From assembly GCF_932294415.1 (NCBI RefSeq), contig NC_065535.1, positions 91,714,862 through 91,778,861 of the forward strand: 64,000 nt of DNA, in the 5' to 3' direction. The stretch is from Quercus robur. Taxonomy: Eukaryota; Streptophyta; Magnoliopsida; Fagales; Fagaceae. The notes below the pieces were generated by a model. That model searched no databases. It saw only the letters and a list, made by a program, of their open reading frames with translations, and was not told where the DNA came from. Positions 31,521 to 43,863 of the stretch are shown here, in pieces (position 1 is the first letter of the stretch; each line of letters starts with the position of its first letter). Both the position numbers and the translations under genes were made by a program.

Positions 31521-32325
31521 TGTAGGAATGAAAGGTCTAGATAAGGATATTGGGCCGTGGGCCGCACTCGAGGACATTAAAGAGCCCGAGAACAGATAAG
31601 TTTTAGTGAAGGTAAGTAAGTTATTGGGCTGAGGAAGAGGCCTAGTCATAATAAACAGGTGACGTTGTTCGAGACGCCACCCTTCCACGGCCAATAGAGT
31701 GGCAGCCTGAAATCCGACCACCCATCAAGTATTAGGCAATGGGCAACTATGCTTGGGAGGATAAGATTCGGAGAGAAGTGAGTCAACAAAGGATTGAGAA
31801 ATATCTAGGAAAAAAGTTGCTATCATTGTATTAAATGCTCTGCACCTAACCAACTGGCCGCATTAATATGGAGGTGATACTTGAATAGTGACTTCTAGCC
31901 TCACAGCTACCCACAAAGATTTCAGGAAAGTGCTAATAAGACAAGTATCAAGGAGATTAGCTATTTGACCTACACGTGGACGGCTAACCTGAAAGAAGGA
32001 AAGGGGTATAAAAGGAGGAGGATTCCATTACAGGAGGGATCACCAGAAAACTAGAAAAGAAATTATTGTGTAATCAAGAACTTGAATATTTGTATAAGTC
32101 TAAGAGAAATATATAGGAACATACCATCCTCGGACCTGACCAAGGAGTATTTTTCTTTTCAAACTGCTTGTCTTATTCATTCTTATATCAACTAGCCTAC
32201 TGTGATCTATACTTTAACTTATTGAACGTTCATTAACAAGCTCATTCTCTAACAAATTTATTGTTTTGGGCATATTGGGCCACTATCCAAATCTCTTGGG
32301 TTGTGGACTAAATTGCGTCCTTACA
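31521..32325 (+). repeat. Solo LTR with intact target duplication
   Basis: Starts TGTAGGAATG and ends GCGTCCTTACA, flanked by an exact 5-bp duplication GTATT (31516-31520 and 32326-32330). A TATA box in GGGGTATAAAAGG is near 32003-32015, and CTACACGTGGACGGC precedes it, as in the LTRs at 14160 and 20063. A single LTR with matching flanks indicates that an element was lost by LTR-LTR recombination. Confidence 0.88.
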
Positions 32326-32373
32326 GTATTCTTATCGGCATTATAATTTTTTAGTGTTAAGGTTTGTCACAAT

Positions 32374-34366
32374 TAAGGTTGTCCAACGGGTTTAGGACCC
32401 GTTCAAACCGCCCGAATCCGACCGACCCGAAGCCCAACGGGTCGGCCTGAAGCACTTGGCAGGTCGGGTTCGGTTCCTTCTCTTAGGAAACCCGACTATT
32501 CGGTTCGGGTTGCGGGTAAAGGGTTTAAAAACCCGTACAACCCGACCCGACTGAAGTTTTAAAAGAAAAAAAAAATTATGATCAAGGCAAATCACGTGAA
32601 CTCTGATGAGTGACAAGACTGAGCACTGTTTCTGCCTCATTGAGAACCACACAGCACCACAAACTTCTTTCCACGCAAAAAGCAAACATCAAATCACCAG
32701 CTGCCTAAAGTAACTAAGCAAACATCACTACATCAGAATTCAGAACGGCTAATTGCTAAAAGCCTAAAACTAAACTCTCTAAGTCTCAAAAGCCTAAAAC
32801 TAAAAGCCTAAAATTCAGAGTCCGGCCTTCTCTCTCTCTCTCTCTCTCTAAGTCTCTTCACTCTTCTTTAGTCTTCGGCCTCACTAACTCTCTTCCGTCT
32901 TCACTTTCCTCTAATTCTCTTCAGGCTTCACTCTCTCTCTCTCTCTCTCTATCTCTCTCTACCAGCCGATCCAGCCCCAAATGGTTAGTCGGCTACCCTT
33001 CAAATCAAACTCAGATTTGATCTTTCCCATGCCTCTGTTCATGAATCATAGTTTAGGGTTTCAAGACTCAACTTGGCTACACTTCTCAAAATCAAAATCA
33101 AAATCAGATTTTCCCTCATATCTCTCTCTTATAAATTGGACTTTTCCCGAGTGTTCTACGTTCTCTCTGCTCTCTAGTCTCTCTAGTCTCTAGTGATTTC
33201 AAAATCTCTTATTTTTATTTGGAAACAAACAAATCCCTTTACTCCTTAACACTCAGCCTCTCAGACTCGGCTTCCTAGTCTCAGATTAGGTAAAGTTTCT
33301 TCCTTCCTATTTCATCCCTCTTTTTCTGTATTTTGTGTTTGTGATTCGGCAAATAAAGAGGAAAGCTTGATGATTTTCAGTCCTTTGTATGGTATAATCC
33401 GTTCTTCACGAGTTGATTAACTTGCCACAACAACTTGATGCTAGAAATTGCTAAGCTTTATTTTATTTTATTTGTTAATGTTGTGACCTGCTACTTAATT
33501 GCATTGAAACTCTTGTTTGCAATTAGATTGTTAAATGCATTATAAGGAATCTAATTTTCATTTCACCTTGTACAAATATGTGTTCTTTATAGGCTATGAT
33601 ACTGAGTCACCATTCTAATAGACGACAAAGTTTGTCATAAATTTATTTACTCAAGCCATCTACTGCTAGTTATATAGGAGGATGTATCTCATTCTTTATT
33701 TACATTTTACACTATTAACTTTGTATGATAATTGATACATCAAGCTTTCCTCTTTTTTTGCCCAATCTGGGTTTATCATTTTGTTAGTGCTCTGTGTGTG
33801 ATTTGTTAGTGCTCCCTGGGTTTATCATTTTCTTGCTTTGACTCATTATGCTAGTGCTCTGAGTGTGATTTGTATCTGCCCTATTTTATTCCTTGTTTTG
33901 TTTGTTTTTTTTTTAATGATCAATATACTTGTATCTTCACTGTAAAAAAAGAATATGAACCCCTATTTTAACAAGATGAAATCCAAACACATTTTTATTT
34001 TCTTATCTGCCTGTTTTATTCTTTGTTTTGTTTCGTTTTCTATGATCAATATACTTGCATCTGCACTGTATAAAAAAGAAGAAGATGAGCCTCTATTTTA
34101 AAAAGATGAAATCCACATTCTTATTTTCTTATGTGATTGTATTTTATTACTCGTTTGATTCATTTTGCTTTCTTAACTTAAAATTTTGAAATCTTAATTT
34201 TATACAGGAGTTGAAATCCTAGGCTTTTTGCTTCCTTTTCAAGGTTAAATCCCTGATAGCTGAGAGTTCTTTGAGGTATCCTTTCTTTCTCTTTTAACTT
34301 CTTGTTATTGTTTGTGTGTTACTTTTATGGTTGTTTGCTAATCTATAAATTTGATGTTTATAGGTT
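32374..34366 (+). other. 5' region of the hAT transposon before the transposase
   Basis: It contains the subterminal repeats, two CT microsatellites (about 32829-32848 and 32930-32958) and an AT-rich leader. The sequence TTGATGTTTATAG just before the start codon looks like a 3' splice site, so a 5' untranslated intron is likely. Confidence 0.55.
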
Positions 34367-36657
34367 ATGGAACCCTCAAGTGATGCATCCCCTTCCCAAG
34401 CAACACCTACTGCCACAGCTGAACCTGTTGCCCAAGCTGCCCAAGCTGTACCTACTGCCTATGCTGAGGTTCCCCCACTTTCACCTAAAGGTAAAGGTAA
34501 TGTCTGTACTAATAGGAAAAAGTCTATTGCTTGGAACCATTTTGAAAAAGTAGATATTGGTGAGGGTCATTTTAAGGCTGTTTGTAATTACTGTCAAAAA
34601 ACTTATCTAGTTGATAGTAAGGGGCATGGTACTGCTAATTTATTGAATCATACACCAATCTGTGTTAAAAACCCTCATAGAAAGACACTTAGTGGGCAAC
34701 AAACCTTAATGTTTGAACCTAAAATGGATGGGGAGGAAGGGTTTCAGCTTGTACCGACAGCCTTTACTGTTGAGGCTTCTAGAAAGGCACTTGCTGAAAT
34801 GGTTATAATAGATGAGTTGCCTTTTAGGTTTATTGAAGGTTATGGGTTTCAAAGATATGCGACAACCTTACAACCTAAGTTGCGAATTAGGGATATCCCA
34901 TCTCGTCAAACTATAGCTAGGGATGTGATTAGCATTTATGGTGTTGAGAGAGAGAAACTAAGGGGGGCTTTGAAGGGTCGTAGGGTGTGTCTTACTACGG
35001 ACACATGGACGAGTATTCAAAATCTGTGTTATATGTCCCTTACAGGTCATTTTATTGATGATGATTGGAAGTTACATAAGAGAATTTTGAATTTTTGTCA
35101 AGTTGAAGACCATAAGGGAGAGACTATAGGTAGAAAGATTGAGTTGTGTTTGCGTGAGTGGGGTATTAATGGCATATTCACTTTAACAGTGAACAATGCT
35201 AGCTCAAATGGTGCCACTATTAAGTTTTTGGAAAATGTAACTAAAGATTGGGAGGGGACTGTTTTAGAACATGAGTTCTTACACATGAGGTGTTGTGCAC
35301 ATATCCTAAATCTGATTGTGGGGGATGGTATGAGAGAAATTGATGCATCCATTGCAAAGGTGCGTGAAGCTGTGAGGTATGTGAAGTCCTCACCAAATAG
35401 GAATCAAACTTTTGTGGGTTTTGTGGAGAGATTAGGTATTGAATCTAAGTCTCTTCTTTGTCTAGATGTACCAACTAGGTGGAACTCTACCTACCTCATG
35501 TTAGAAACCGCACAAAAATTTGAAAAAGTGTTCATACGTATGGACTTTGAGGATGATAGTTATTCTTCATACTTTATGAACAAGGAGAATAGTGGTGGTA
35601 TGGGATCTCCTAGTAGTATTGATTTTCAAAATTGTAGGATATTTGTGGGGTTTTTAAAGCTTTTTTACAATGCCACGAAAAAGTTTTCAGGTTCTTTGTA
35701 TGTTACTGCAAACATCTTTTTTGATGAGATGTTTGTCATTCAAGAGAATATTTCCAATTTAAGTAAATCACAAAACCACCTCTTGAAAAACATGGCAACT
35801 AAAATGGAATCTAAGTTTGATAAGTATTGGGGAAAAGGGGATAAAATGAATCATCTCTTGTATGTGGCTGTGATTCTTGATCCAAGAAAGAAGTTGAGGT
35901 TTTTGAAGTTCTGTTTTTCTGAAATTTATGGAAATGAAGTGGCTGATGTGATAGTTGAATTGGTGAGGGGTACCTTGGTCAAGTTGTATGATTTTTATTC
36001 TCGTGTTGATTCATCAAATGTACAAGTAGCAAGTGGGAGGGAGAGGACACACATAGAAGGTGAGTCAATAGGTTGTAGCGTTCCATATGTGATGGTTAAT
36101 TCGAGGTTTGAACAGTTTTTGGAGGCTGAGCAGTCCATAGGGTGTAGCAATGAGATTGACAAATATTTGGCTGAAAATTGTGAAAGTAGAAGAGGGGATG
36201 TGAAATTTGAGATATTGGGGTGGTGGAAGGCCAATTCAGATAGATATCAAGTGCTGTCCAAATTGGCTAGGGATGTGCTGGCTGTACCTGTTTCTACTGT
36301 TGCTTCTGAGTCAGCGTTTAGTACCGGAGGACGCATACTTGATCCATTTCGGAGTTCACTCTCCCCACTTATGGTTCAAAATCTTGTTTGTGCACAAGAC
36401 TGGCTTCAAGCCTTGGTTCCAATTTTTTTTCGCAAATCAAAAGATGAGGTAGAGGCCTTGGAAGATGAATTTCATGATTTAGGTAATATGTTAACTTCCA
36501 AACTTTGTCTATTAAGTGCTATTAAATGTGTCTTATGCAAATGAAATTTAATCTAATAGTCTTCATTTCTTTCTCTTTTCTAGTTATACGTCAAGCAGCA
36601 ACAGGTGGTGGAAGTTCAAGCTCAAGCAAAGGTATCTCAATTAACATTGATGACTAA
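34367..36657 (+). CDS. hAT transposase (BED finger, RNase H-like, dimerisation domain)
   Basis: This enzyme would cut and paste the element by its terminal repeats. Frame and splice sites suggest two coding exons, 34367-36482 and 36584-36657 (intron GTAATA...TTCTAG), giving 729 residues; unspliced, the frame ends at 36544. Visible parts are a BED zinc finger (Cys73, Cys76, His95, Cys99), the RNase H-like fold with the first catalytic Asp in TTDTWTS (Asp212), a CCAH motif (309-312), DVPTRWNSTY, and a hAT dimerisation region with WWK and ASESAFSTGGR, where Glu648 is the third catalytic acid. The second acid, normally Asp in VDNASSN, is Asn276 here, so activity is doubtful. No stops or frameshifts are seen. 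The short last exon ends in a Ser-rich acidic tail. Confidence 0.9.
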
Positions 36658-37114
36658 TCAAAAACTGGGTAAGTTTCTGCCCTTATGTTATTTCTATTGA
36701 GTTTGGTTCTGCTTTCTCTATTGTTTTTTGTTATAACTATTCTGTATTTTTTGGTCTTGTCCTTATATTTTTTATTGATAAATATCTTTTTGTCCATTTT
36801 CTTGTAGGAGGAAGGACACACATTTTGTATAGGAGGGAGATTTTTTGATGCAATTTGGAAGTTTTTTTGGACAGTGCTTTTCTAACTGATAATTGATAAA
36901 TTAACTCTTGCTTATAGGAAAGAAAACTTATTAAGTTTAATAGGCTTTCTTTTCTATAAGTCATGGACTAAACTATATAGTAGTTGCTCTTTAAATGTTT
37001 TAGAAAAGCTATTTTTGGGAAGTTTGTAACTAATTATAGCTAGCTACTGCCTTACACACTTTCTGCCTTTTTTAACTCTATGGAAATATTGCAAGAGATG
37101 CTCTTATTATCTTT

Positions 37115-37310
37115 TGTTACCATACTTGTGATGTGGTTGTGATTGAATTATTTGTTAGAATTTGTTTGCTGGTTTGTTGCCATACTTGTGATGTGGTTGT
37201 GATTGAATTATTTGTTAGAATTTGTTTGCTGGTTTGCTGGTTTGTTGCCATACTTGTGGTGTGGCTGTGATTGAATTATTTGTCAGAATTTGTTTGCTGG
37301 CTTGTGTAAG
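37115..37310 (+). repeat. Three-copy tandem repeat of about 60-67 bp in the hAT 3' region
   Basis: CCATACTTGTGATGTGGTTG...GAATTATTTGTTAGAATTTG...CTGG occurs three times, starting near 37119, 37179 and 37247, the third copy with a few changes. It lies between transposase and the right subterminal repeats. Confidence 0.85.
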
Positions 37311-37686
37311 TTGTGTTACATAACTTACATGTATGAGTGGTTGGCACAACTTGGTAGGTTTAATAGGTTGCCCAGGTTTACATGTATGAAATCTGTTTGC
37401 TCTCCTCTTGTGCTTTTGCTGCCCAGGTCCTATAATGCTATAGGCATTTTGAAAAATTCTCTTTGTATTGTGTAGTTTTAACAGGTGGTTAGAAAGTAGT
37501 ATCATGTGTTTTTTATGTGCTTGCAAATTGCAATTACCCAGGTTGTTGTGTTATATATTTACTGTATTTTTTTGTCATTAGATGTGAGCTAGAAAATTAA
37601 ATTTGGACTGAAGGGCTAGAGGCCCAAAGGTTTCAAAGTTGTGTAATGAGCCAATTTGAAATAAAGGAGGTGAAAAAAGGCCCATT

Positions 37687-37687
<1 letters not shown>

Positions 37688-37722
<35 letters not shown>
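37688..37722. repeat. AT microsatellite
   Basis: About 16 uninterrupted TA units inside the hAT element, close to its right subterminal zone. Confidence 0.9.
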
Positions 37723-37723
<1 letters not shown>

Positions 37724-38017
37724 TTAATGATATAAATCTTTGTTAAAAGTAGTAAGCCCATTAATTTGGGCCCAAAAGGCCTGTCAAAAGTTGAATTTAA
37801 AAAAAAATTATGCAAATTCACAATTTTAGCCCAATTTCGGCCCAAACCCGCCTAACCGACCAAACCGACCCGTTCAACTGTTGACCCGAACCGTCGGATC
37901 TGACTCATTATTGGGTCGGTTTCGGGTCAAATTTTTTATAACCTGATCCAGTCAGGTCGAGTTTGAGTCAGGCCCAAACTCGACCCGACCCGACCCGTGG
38001 ACAGCCCTAATCACAAT

Positions 38018-39378
38018 ATACAATAACAAAATTATTACTATTATTTTTTATTTCCATGTCTTTTACGTATAATAAAAATCAACATTTGCATATTTCTTTT
38101 ATTTATAATATTGAAATTCTTCATTAGCCCTTCGAAATTTTTTCCTATAATTTGGATAGATTTTAATGTCATATACTTATGTAGATTTTATAAATAAAAA
38201 ATATTTAAAGTTGTAGTAATATTATAAATAATTTTTTTTTTTTATATAAATGATCAACATTTGAAAAACTATATACTAAAAATTAATGACCTAAATTAGT
38301 TGGTCTTTTATAATATCTTACGAAATTATAAAATAACATAACATTACTATACTATTAAATATTAAACTAAAATATAGTAAAATACATAATCTATTATTAT
38401 TTATAATTGTACTTTTAGTCTCGATTTATTTATTTATTGTATTTCCGTCTCTTATGTTAAATTAAGAGACAAATTTATTTTTAAAAAAAATTCTTTTAAA
38501 AAAAAATTACTATGTTTGTAAGTACGTGAGAAAAAAAAAATAATAAGGAAGAGGGGAAAAAGAAAAAAAAAGAGTGCCACTTGGTCTTATGTATGGGATA
38601 AGTAGTAAGTGAGAGACCTCTTAGAAATGATTGGGGTACGGTCTCAATTATTTAAATTTATTTAATATTAAACCTGAATGTTTAAGGACACCAAGGTGTC
38701 TAATACAAGAACAAAATGTTAGAAGCTTTTAACCAAAAAAAAAAAAAATGTTAGAAGCCAGGAATTTTAATAAAAGCTCAAGATGTTCCCTTGGCATGAC
38801 CTCTTTTAGGGTGTCTTTTCTGCTAAATTCTATCCAGTGTCTTAATAATATCCAAGTTTAATCAATAATTGTTTTATAAACAATTACTTTTCCAGTTCCT
38901 TCCCACAAGATAATTAAATACATGAAAATTCGTCTGAGTTATCATCAAGATGTATATAGTTATTAACTATTTAATATTTATTATATGTTACTTTCAAGAA
39001 TAATGTAACTTCATAGAAAGTTAAGCTGATTTTAGCAATTAATAATTCAACATAACTGGTGCAGCTCCATTTTTTCATGTTTTGAGACACTCGAAAGAGT
39101 ATATCTGTTGGCTGTGAGTTGTGTAAAACGTTGTTAACTGTTGCCACTATTGATTTAACAAACCAATTTAATATTATCATAAAGACATAAACTGTATTTC
39201 TGATTTTAATATCTAAACAGCTAGCGCTAAAGGATAGAATGTAAAATTGCTCAAATATTCTTTTAGTTTGGAAGTTTGAGTGTCTTTCTTTTTTAACTTG
39301 TATGGAATGGTCATATTCTTATCTAAATCCTTGTAAGAGTTTGTAAACAAGTTTAGAAGGTACATTTGTATATAATAC
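38018..39378. other. AT-rich intergenic DNA
   Basis: Very AT-rich with A-runs (about 38529-38575 and 38733-38748). No gene, RNA gene or repeat family is recognised. Confidence 0.5.
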
Positions 39379-39387
39379 TATATTTTA

Positions 39388-39725
39388 GGAAAAATTACAC
39401 TATAACCCTTTTTACCTTACCTTCCTAAATATAAGAATTTATACTTAATTTACCCCCTTAAACCATAGCCCTATTACACTTGTCTCCTAAACTAGAGATG
39501 GTATCTCACGTGCCTGGCACATACAAGTGTTTTACCTTAAATTATGAAAATACACACTTACTTCTCTAAACTATTACCCAAGTAATGCTTGCTTTCTAAA
39601 CTATAAGAGTACACACTTGCTCCCCTAAACTATTACCCATGTAATACTTTACACTCCATCCTATTAGTTTAGAAATTTAAGTGTAAAATGAGGTATAATT
39701 TAAGGGGGTAAAATGCAATTTTCCT
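39388..39725. mobile_element. Mutator-like MITE
   Basis: The ends GGAAAAATTACACTATAACC and, reversed, AGGAAAATTGCATTTTACCC form an imperfect terminal inverted repeat. They are flanked by an exact 9-bp duplication TATATTTTA (39379-39387 and 39726-39734), the length usual for Mutator-type elements. The interior carries repeated CCTAAACTAT-type words and no open frame. Confidence 0.75.
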
Positions 39726-40511
39726 TATATTTTAATAGATATATACTCCTCGTTTTACTTCTTATTATCGTGTGTTATTTGAGATAGTTTCAACCTACGT
39801 AAAATCCATTAACACCTAATTGCTTCAAAGTTCATATCTTTTGATGGCTAGTTTAAGTCGGAATTGCACATAGTTTTGATATTTGTGAACTCGGTTTGGC
39901 AGCATTAAGGACATAGGTGGTCTTAGATACCAAAGGCTATCCATGATGAGATTATATAATAATTATAAGATAGAATGTATATGCTTATATACAAAAAAAT
40001 CACCATCATTCAGTATTGACTCTTTCTTACTTTTTATGATTTCCCCCCCTTTTTTACGATTCATTTACCATGATTTACTGGACTTGTTCTCCAAGTTTGG
40101 GTCCTGCTATGATTGAGAATGCAAATTGCAACCAATTGAAGAAGGTGAAAGTGAAAGTGAAAGAAATCAATAACCTATGGTAGAAATTATTAGATTTACG
40201 TCAGTAAGCATTGCATCTTTTGCATACCATCAAATGTAGCCATTGCAGTAAGCGTACCTTTTACTTTAAAAGAAATTGATGTCATGGCATGGCATGGCCT
40301 CTATGATAACTTGACAAGGTTAATTTGAACTCGTCAAACCCCATTTGTTGGAGATTTAGCACTGCAAGTCTGTGCAATCATCGAATTTTCCATATTCTTC
40401 TGTTTGAAACTGTAATTTCAGGACTTTACCATTCACACAGTCCACATTCCTTTACAAAATTCACACTTATTTGCATAAAGAATTGAGACAAAAGTAAGAT
40501 TAAGCATTAAT

Positions 40512-40923
40512 CAAGGTAATCAATACCGTACCGGCCGGTATATACCGTACCGATATATATATCGGTATCGAAACATCAACGTTTCGTACCGGTTTAAATA
40601 TCAGCCGTACCAGCCATGTACCGGCCATACCGGCCAATTTCAGGCAATACCGGTCGGTACATAAAAATGTTTTTTTTTTTTTTTTAAGTTTTGTAATTTT
40701 TGAATTTTTGTTAGGGCAGAATGGTAATTTATTTGCATTAAATTATTAGTATTATTTGTTTTCCTAGTATGCAATGATAACTTTTAAGCTTTCTATTTTT
40801 TATATTGTATTTTTTTTTTTCTTTTAATTGATACTAAAGTCTAAAACTATGAATAATTAGTTCTGAATTGAGAAAATGTTTTATGATAAACTTTTATATT
40901 TATTATAATATATATATACACAC

Positions 40924-40955
<32 letters not shown>

Positions 40956-41090
40956 TTATTTATTTATTTATTTATAAATATAAAAAATAGCGGTAAATCC
41001 GAAACGGTACACCGGTATTGACCAGTATCCAAAATATATCGTACCGCTTGCTAAATCGGTATAGCCTCCGGTACGGTATTGACTCCCTTG
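40512..41090. mobile_element. hAT-type MITE with TACCGG-rich ends
   Basis: The ends CAAGGTAATCAATACCGTAC and, reversed, CAAGGGAGTCAATACCGTAC match at 17 of 20. An exact 8-bp target duplication GCATTAAT lies at 40504-40511 and 41091-41098. Both subterminal zones are dense in TACCGG/CCGGTA words, while the centre is AT-rich with a TA/TATT microsatellite (about 40905-40980). It belongs to a different hAT group from the elements at 2697 and 32374. No transposase. Confidence 0.88.
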
Positions 41091-41098
41091 GCATTAAT

Positions 41099-43740
41099 GT
41101 CAATTAATTAGAAATTAAGTGTTTGATGGATATTGGATACTGACTTGAAAAAAAAAAAAAAAAAAAACAATTAGAACATCTTTTCACGTATAAAACAATT
41201 CACTCTAAAAGTCTAACCCTCTAAACAAGAAAAAAAAAAAAAAAAAAAAAACTTTCTATTTCAAGTTCCTCTAAACACATTGACAAAACATGGCCTCGTC
41301 TTAAAAACTATGACTGAATTTTCTCTCAATATGCTTTTATGTGTTTGGACTTCAGATCATTTTCCTTTACCGAATCCCTCAATGTAACTATCACAAGAGC
41401 TTTCACATTAATGGTTTTTTTCATCACTCATTTAATTAGCAACAACCAGATGATCGATTGTGTTATTAGTTAGTGCAAGCTAGAATTGTTGAAAAATATG
41501 AAGTGCACTCATAACAGCAGCATTGAGATTAATCTTCCCTGCCCATTTTGTGAAATTATTCACTATACTAGATCGATATATTATACATTTCTCTCAAATA
41601 AAGATAGGTCATACACATAAATTTTACACATAAAAATTCACATTTATGTGAAAAAAATGTGTAACAGAATAATTTCTCTCTCACCTCCCTTCGCCGCCAA
41701 AGCCTTTTTAAAAGCAAAAAAACAAAAACAAAAACAAATCATTACAAAACCCAAAAGGTGAAGACGGTATATATGGAGCATTGAAAACACCAATCACATA
41801 TTAACGGGTTTCAACAACCTTTCTTTCCACTATAATGGTCATTATACATTGCCGGCACTATCATTGTTGAGAGTATAATACAGATCAAACTCCATTGATT
41901 TAATCGATAGGGGCCCTAATTATATTTTGCTTCGTACGCCAATGTTTTGGTCTTTGCATTTGAGTGAGAATAAGTGGATGCAACAAAACTTATACTTGAA
42001 ACAGACCCAAAACTATCATAATTTAGCTTTGTCATGCTTAAAAATCTGCACCCAATTAAGCAATTACAAAGATAGTAACCCAGTAATTGATAATTACATA
42101 TAATTATGTTACATTACTTGTTTGCTTCCGAAAGAGTTGCTCTACAGTGAGAAGAGTCAGACAAAATGGTACTACATGAGCTCCTCTCATCATTGTTGAA
42201 ATGGAGTAAAGGATTGAAAAAAAGAAGACTGTACGTTACTCATCATCTACCATGAGAAATGAATAAAAGATCACAACGATCGCATTGTCTCACCACTGGA
42301 TTTTTTTTTTTTTTTCCTTTCCTTCCTTTCTCAATTTGTCTTTTGCAGAAAAAAAAATCATTCAAACTTTTGAGTACTTGATTAATTTCAAGTAGTCAAC
42401 AGACATCAAATGGTAATTGATATAAATCTCTATAATGGCCACTAATTGAAATAGGAAGTGTTGATTATTTTAAACCAACAAAAGATAATGAAAATTATAT
42501 TGGAAATAATTTTTTATTTACAAAGATATTGGTGCTATGTGACAAATTACAACTAACCTTACAAATACAAAACAAAGAAAAGATTGTTGTTGGAGGAAAC
42601 CTAAATGGTCATCTCGGAAACGATAGTGAAGTTTAGAAAGAGTTCGTGGAGGTTATCAGTACCTAACCCAATAATTAGTTGTCTATTTGGGGTCTCTCTC
42701 TATGTGTTAAGAGTATTTACTATTGTTTGCTAACATTACTTGCACTTGTGTGGGATTGTGATCACGTGTGAGGTGCAGAAGAAGTGTGGAGTTGATATCA
42801 ATCAATTCCAAGGTCTCTTGGAGTCCTCTAATTAAGATCCTAATTGTCTCAAACTAAAAACAAAGAATTAGGGGTTTAGTTAATTGTGAGAAAGGTGTTA
42901 GGGACTCCACAACGCTCGAATAAAATTGATACCTAATTCTAATTATTCATTCTAAATGTTGCGCAATGCAAGATAAATAAATTATTTGACCTAGTTTTGA
43001 GAGCATATATCCTATGATATCATGCATACATCAAGACTGATGCGTGTAGGATGATGTCTAATAGTTTTGATTTTGGAAAATTTGAGTTAATCTAAAACAA
43101 CTTTTCGATTTTGAAAACTATAAGCTAAGTACAAACAAAAAGTTAACATCAAAATATACTTAGAAATTTCAACATAGCTTGATGTAGTCACTTTTGGTTT
43201 TTGACATAATCACATCTAGATCCCATTATTCTATTAGGAATTATATGGTTCGTCAATTGGTGAGGATTTGAACTAAGGTGGATCACACCTAATGGCACAT
43301 CCTTGTTTATCTTGTTTGCCAACATGGTAATATTTTGTTTGTGAAAATGACTTAAAACTTTTTTGTGGTGAAAACCGAAAAACTGGTAGAGTTAGGTGTT
43401 GTGTGGGTAAGATCTTAAAGGACATTTGCTGATACGCATATGTATAAACTGCATTGATTTCTCTTTCATACCATCACCTTCATGAATCATGAGTGATTTA
43501 CAATTTTACATAGGGTGATTAATACCTCGAACCATAATTACCTTAGGATGTACTCCTCTTAGGTAAGAAAATGCCAATATTCTCAAGCAAGATCATTTTA
43601 TAGTTTTATGTCTTTTTTTTCTGGATAGTTAAAACCGACTATTTCATTATCATTAATTATAGAACAAAAAATTAAAAAAATTAAAAAAAAAAAAAGAAAA
43701 GAAAAAAAAACAAAGATTGGAATGAAACATATAATAAAAC
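41099..43740. other. Intergenic DNA, no supported gene
   Basis: It contains several A-runs (41150-41166, 41230-41250) and T-runs (42300-42315) but no coding frame of note and no element with clear ends. Confidence 0.5.
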
Positions 43741-43816
43741 TGTTAAAGATATATTAGCCCATTAGTATAGGCCCAAACTAATGGACCTATACTAATGGGC
43801 TAATATATCTTTAACA
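43741..43816. repeat. Perfect 31-bp inverted repeat with 14-bp loop
   Basis: Arms 43741-43771 and 43786-43816 are exact reverse complements (TGTTAAAGATATATTAGCCC at the outer left). The loop is CCCAAACTAATGGA. The transcript would form a 76-nt hairpin. It may be a fold-back remnant or a small-RNA source; the sequence alone does not tell. Confidence 0.95.
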
Positions 43817-43863
43817 AAAACAAAAGAGCAAGCAAAGATGCGCCAATTGAAATCTTTTATTCT

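Larger units (their letters stand above)
32374..38009 (+). mobile_element. hAT transposon, full-length, with transposase gene
   Basis: The left end is TAAGGTTGTCCA; the right end, reversed, is TAGGGCTGTCCA. Flanks are GTCACAAT (32366-32373) and ATCACAAT (38010-38017), an 8-bp target duplication with one mismatch. Both subterminal zones (about 32385-32560 and 37840-38005) are rich in GGGTCGG/CCCGACC words, probable transposase binding sites. One transposase gene lies inside. A three-copy repeat and an AT microsatellite lie 3' of it. The right end matches the short element at 2697-3406. Confidence 0.9.
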
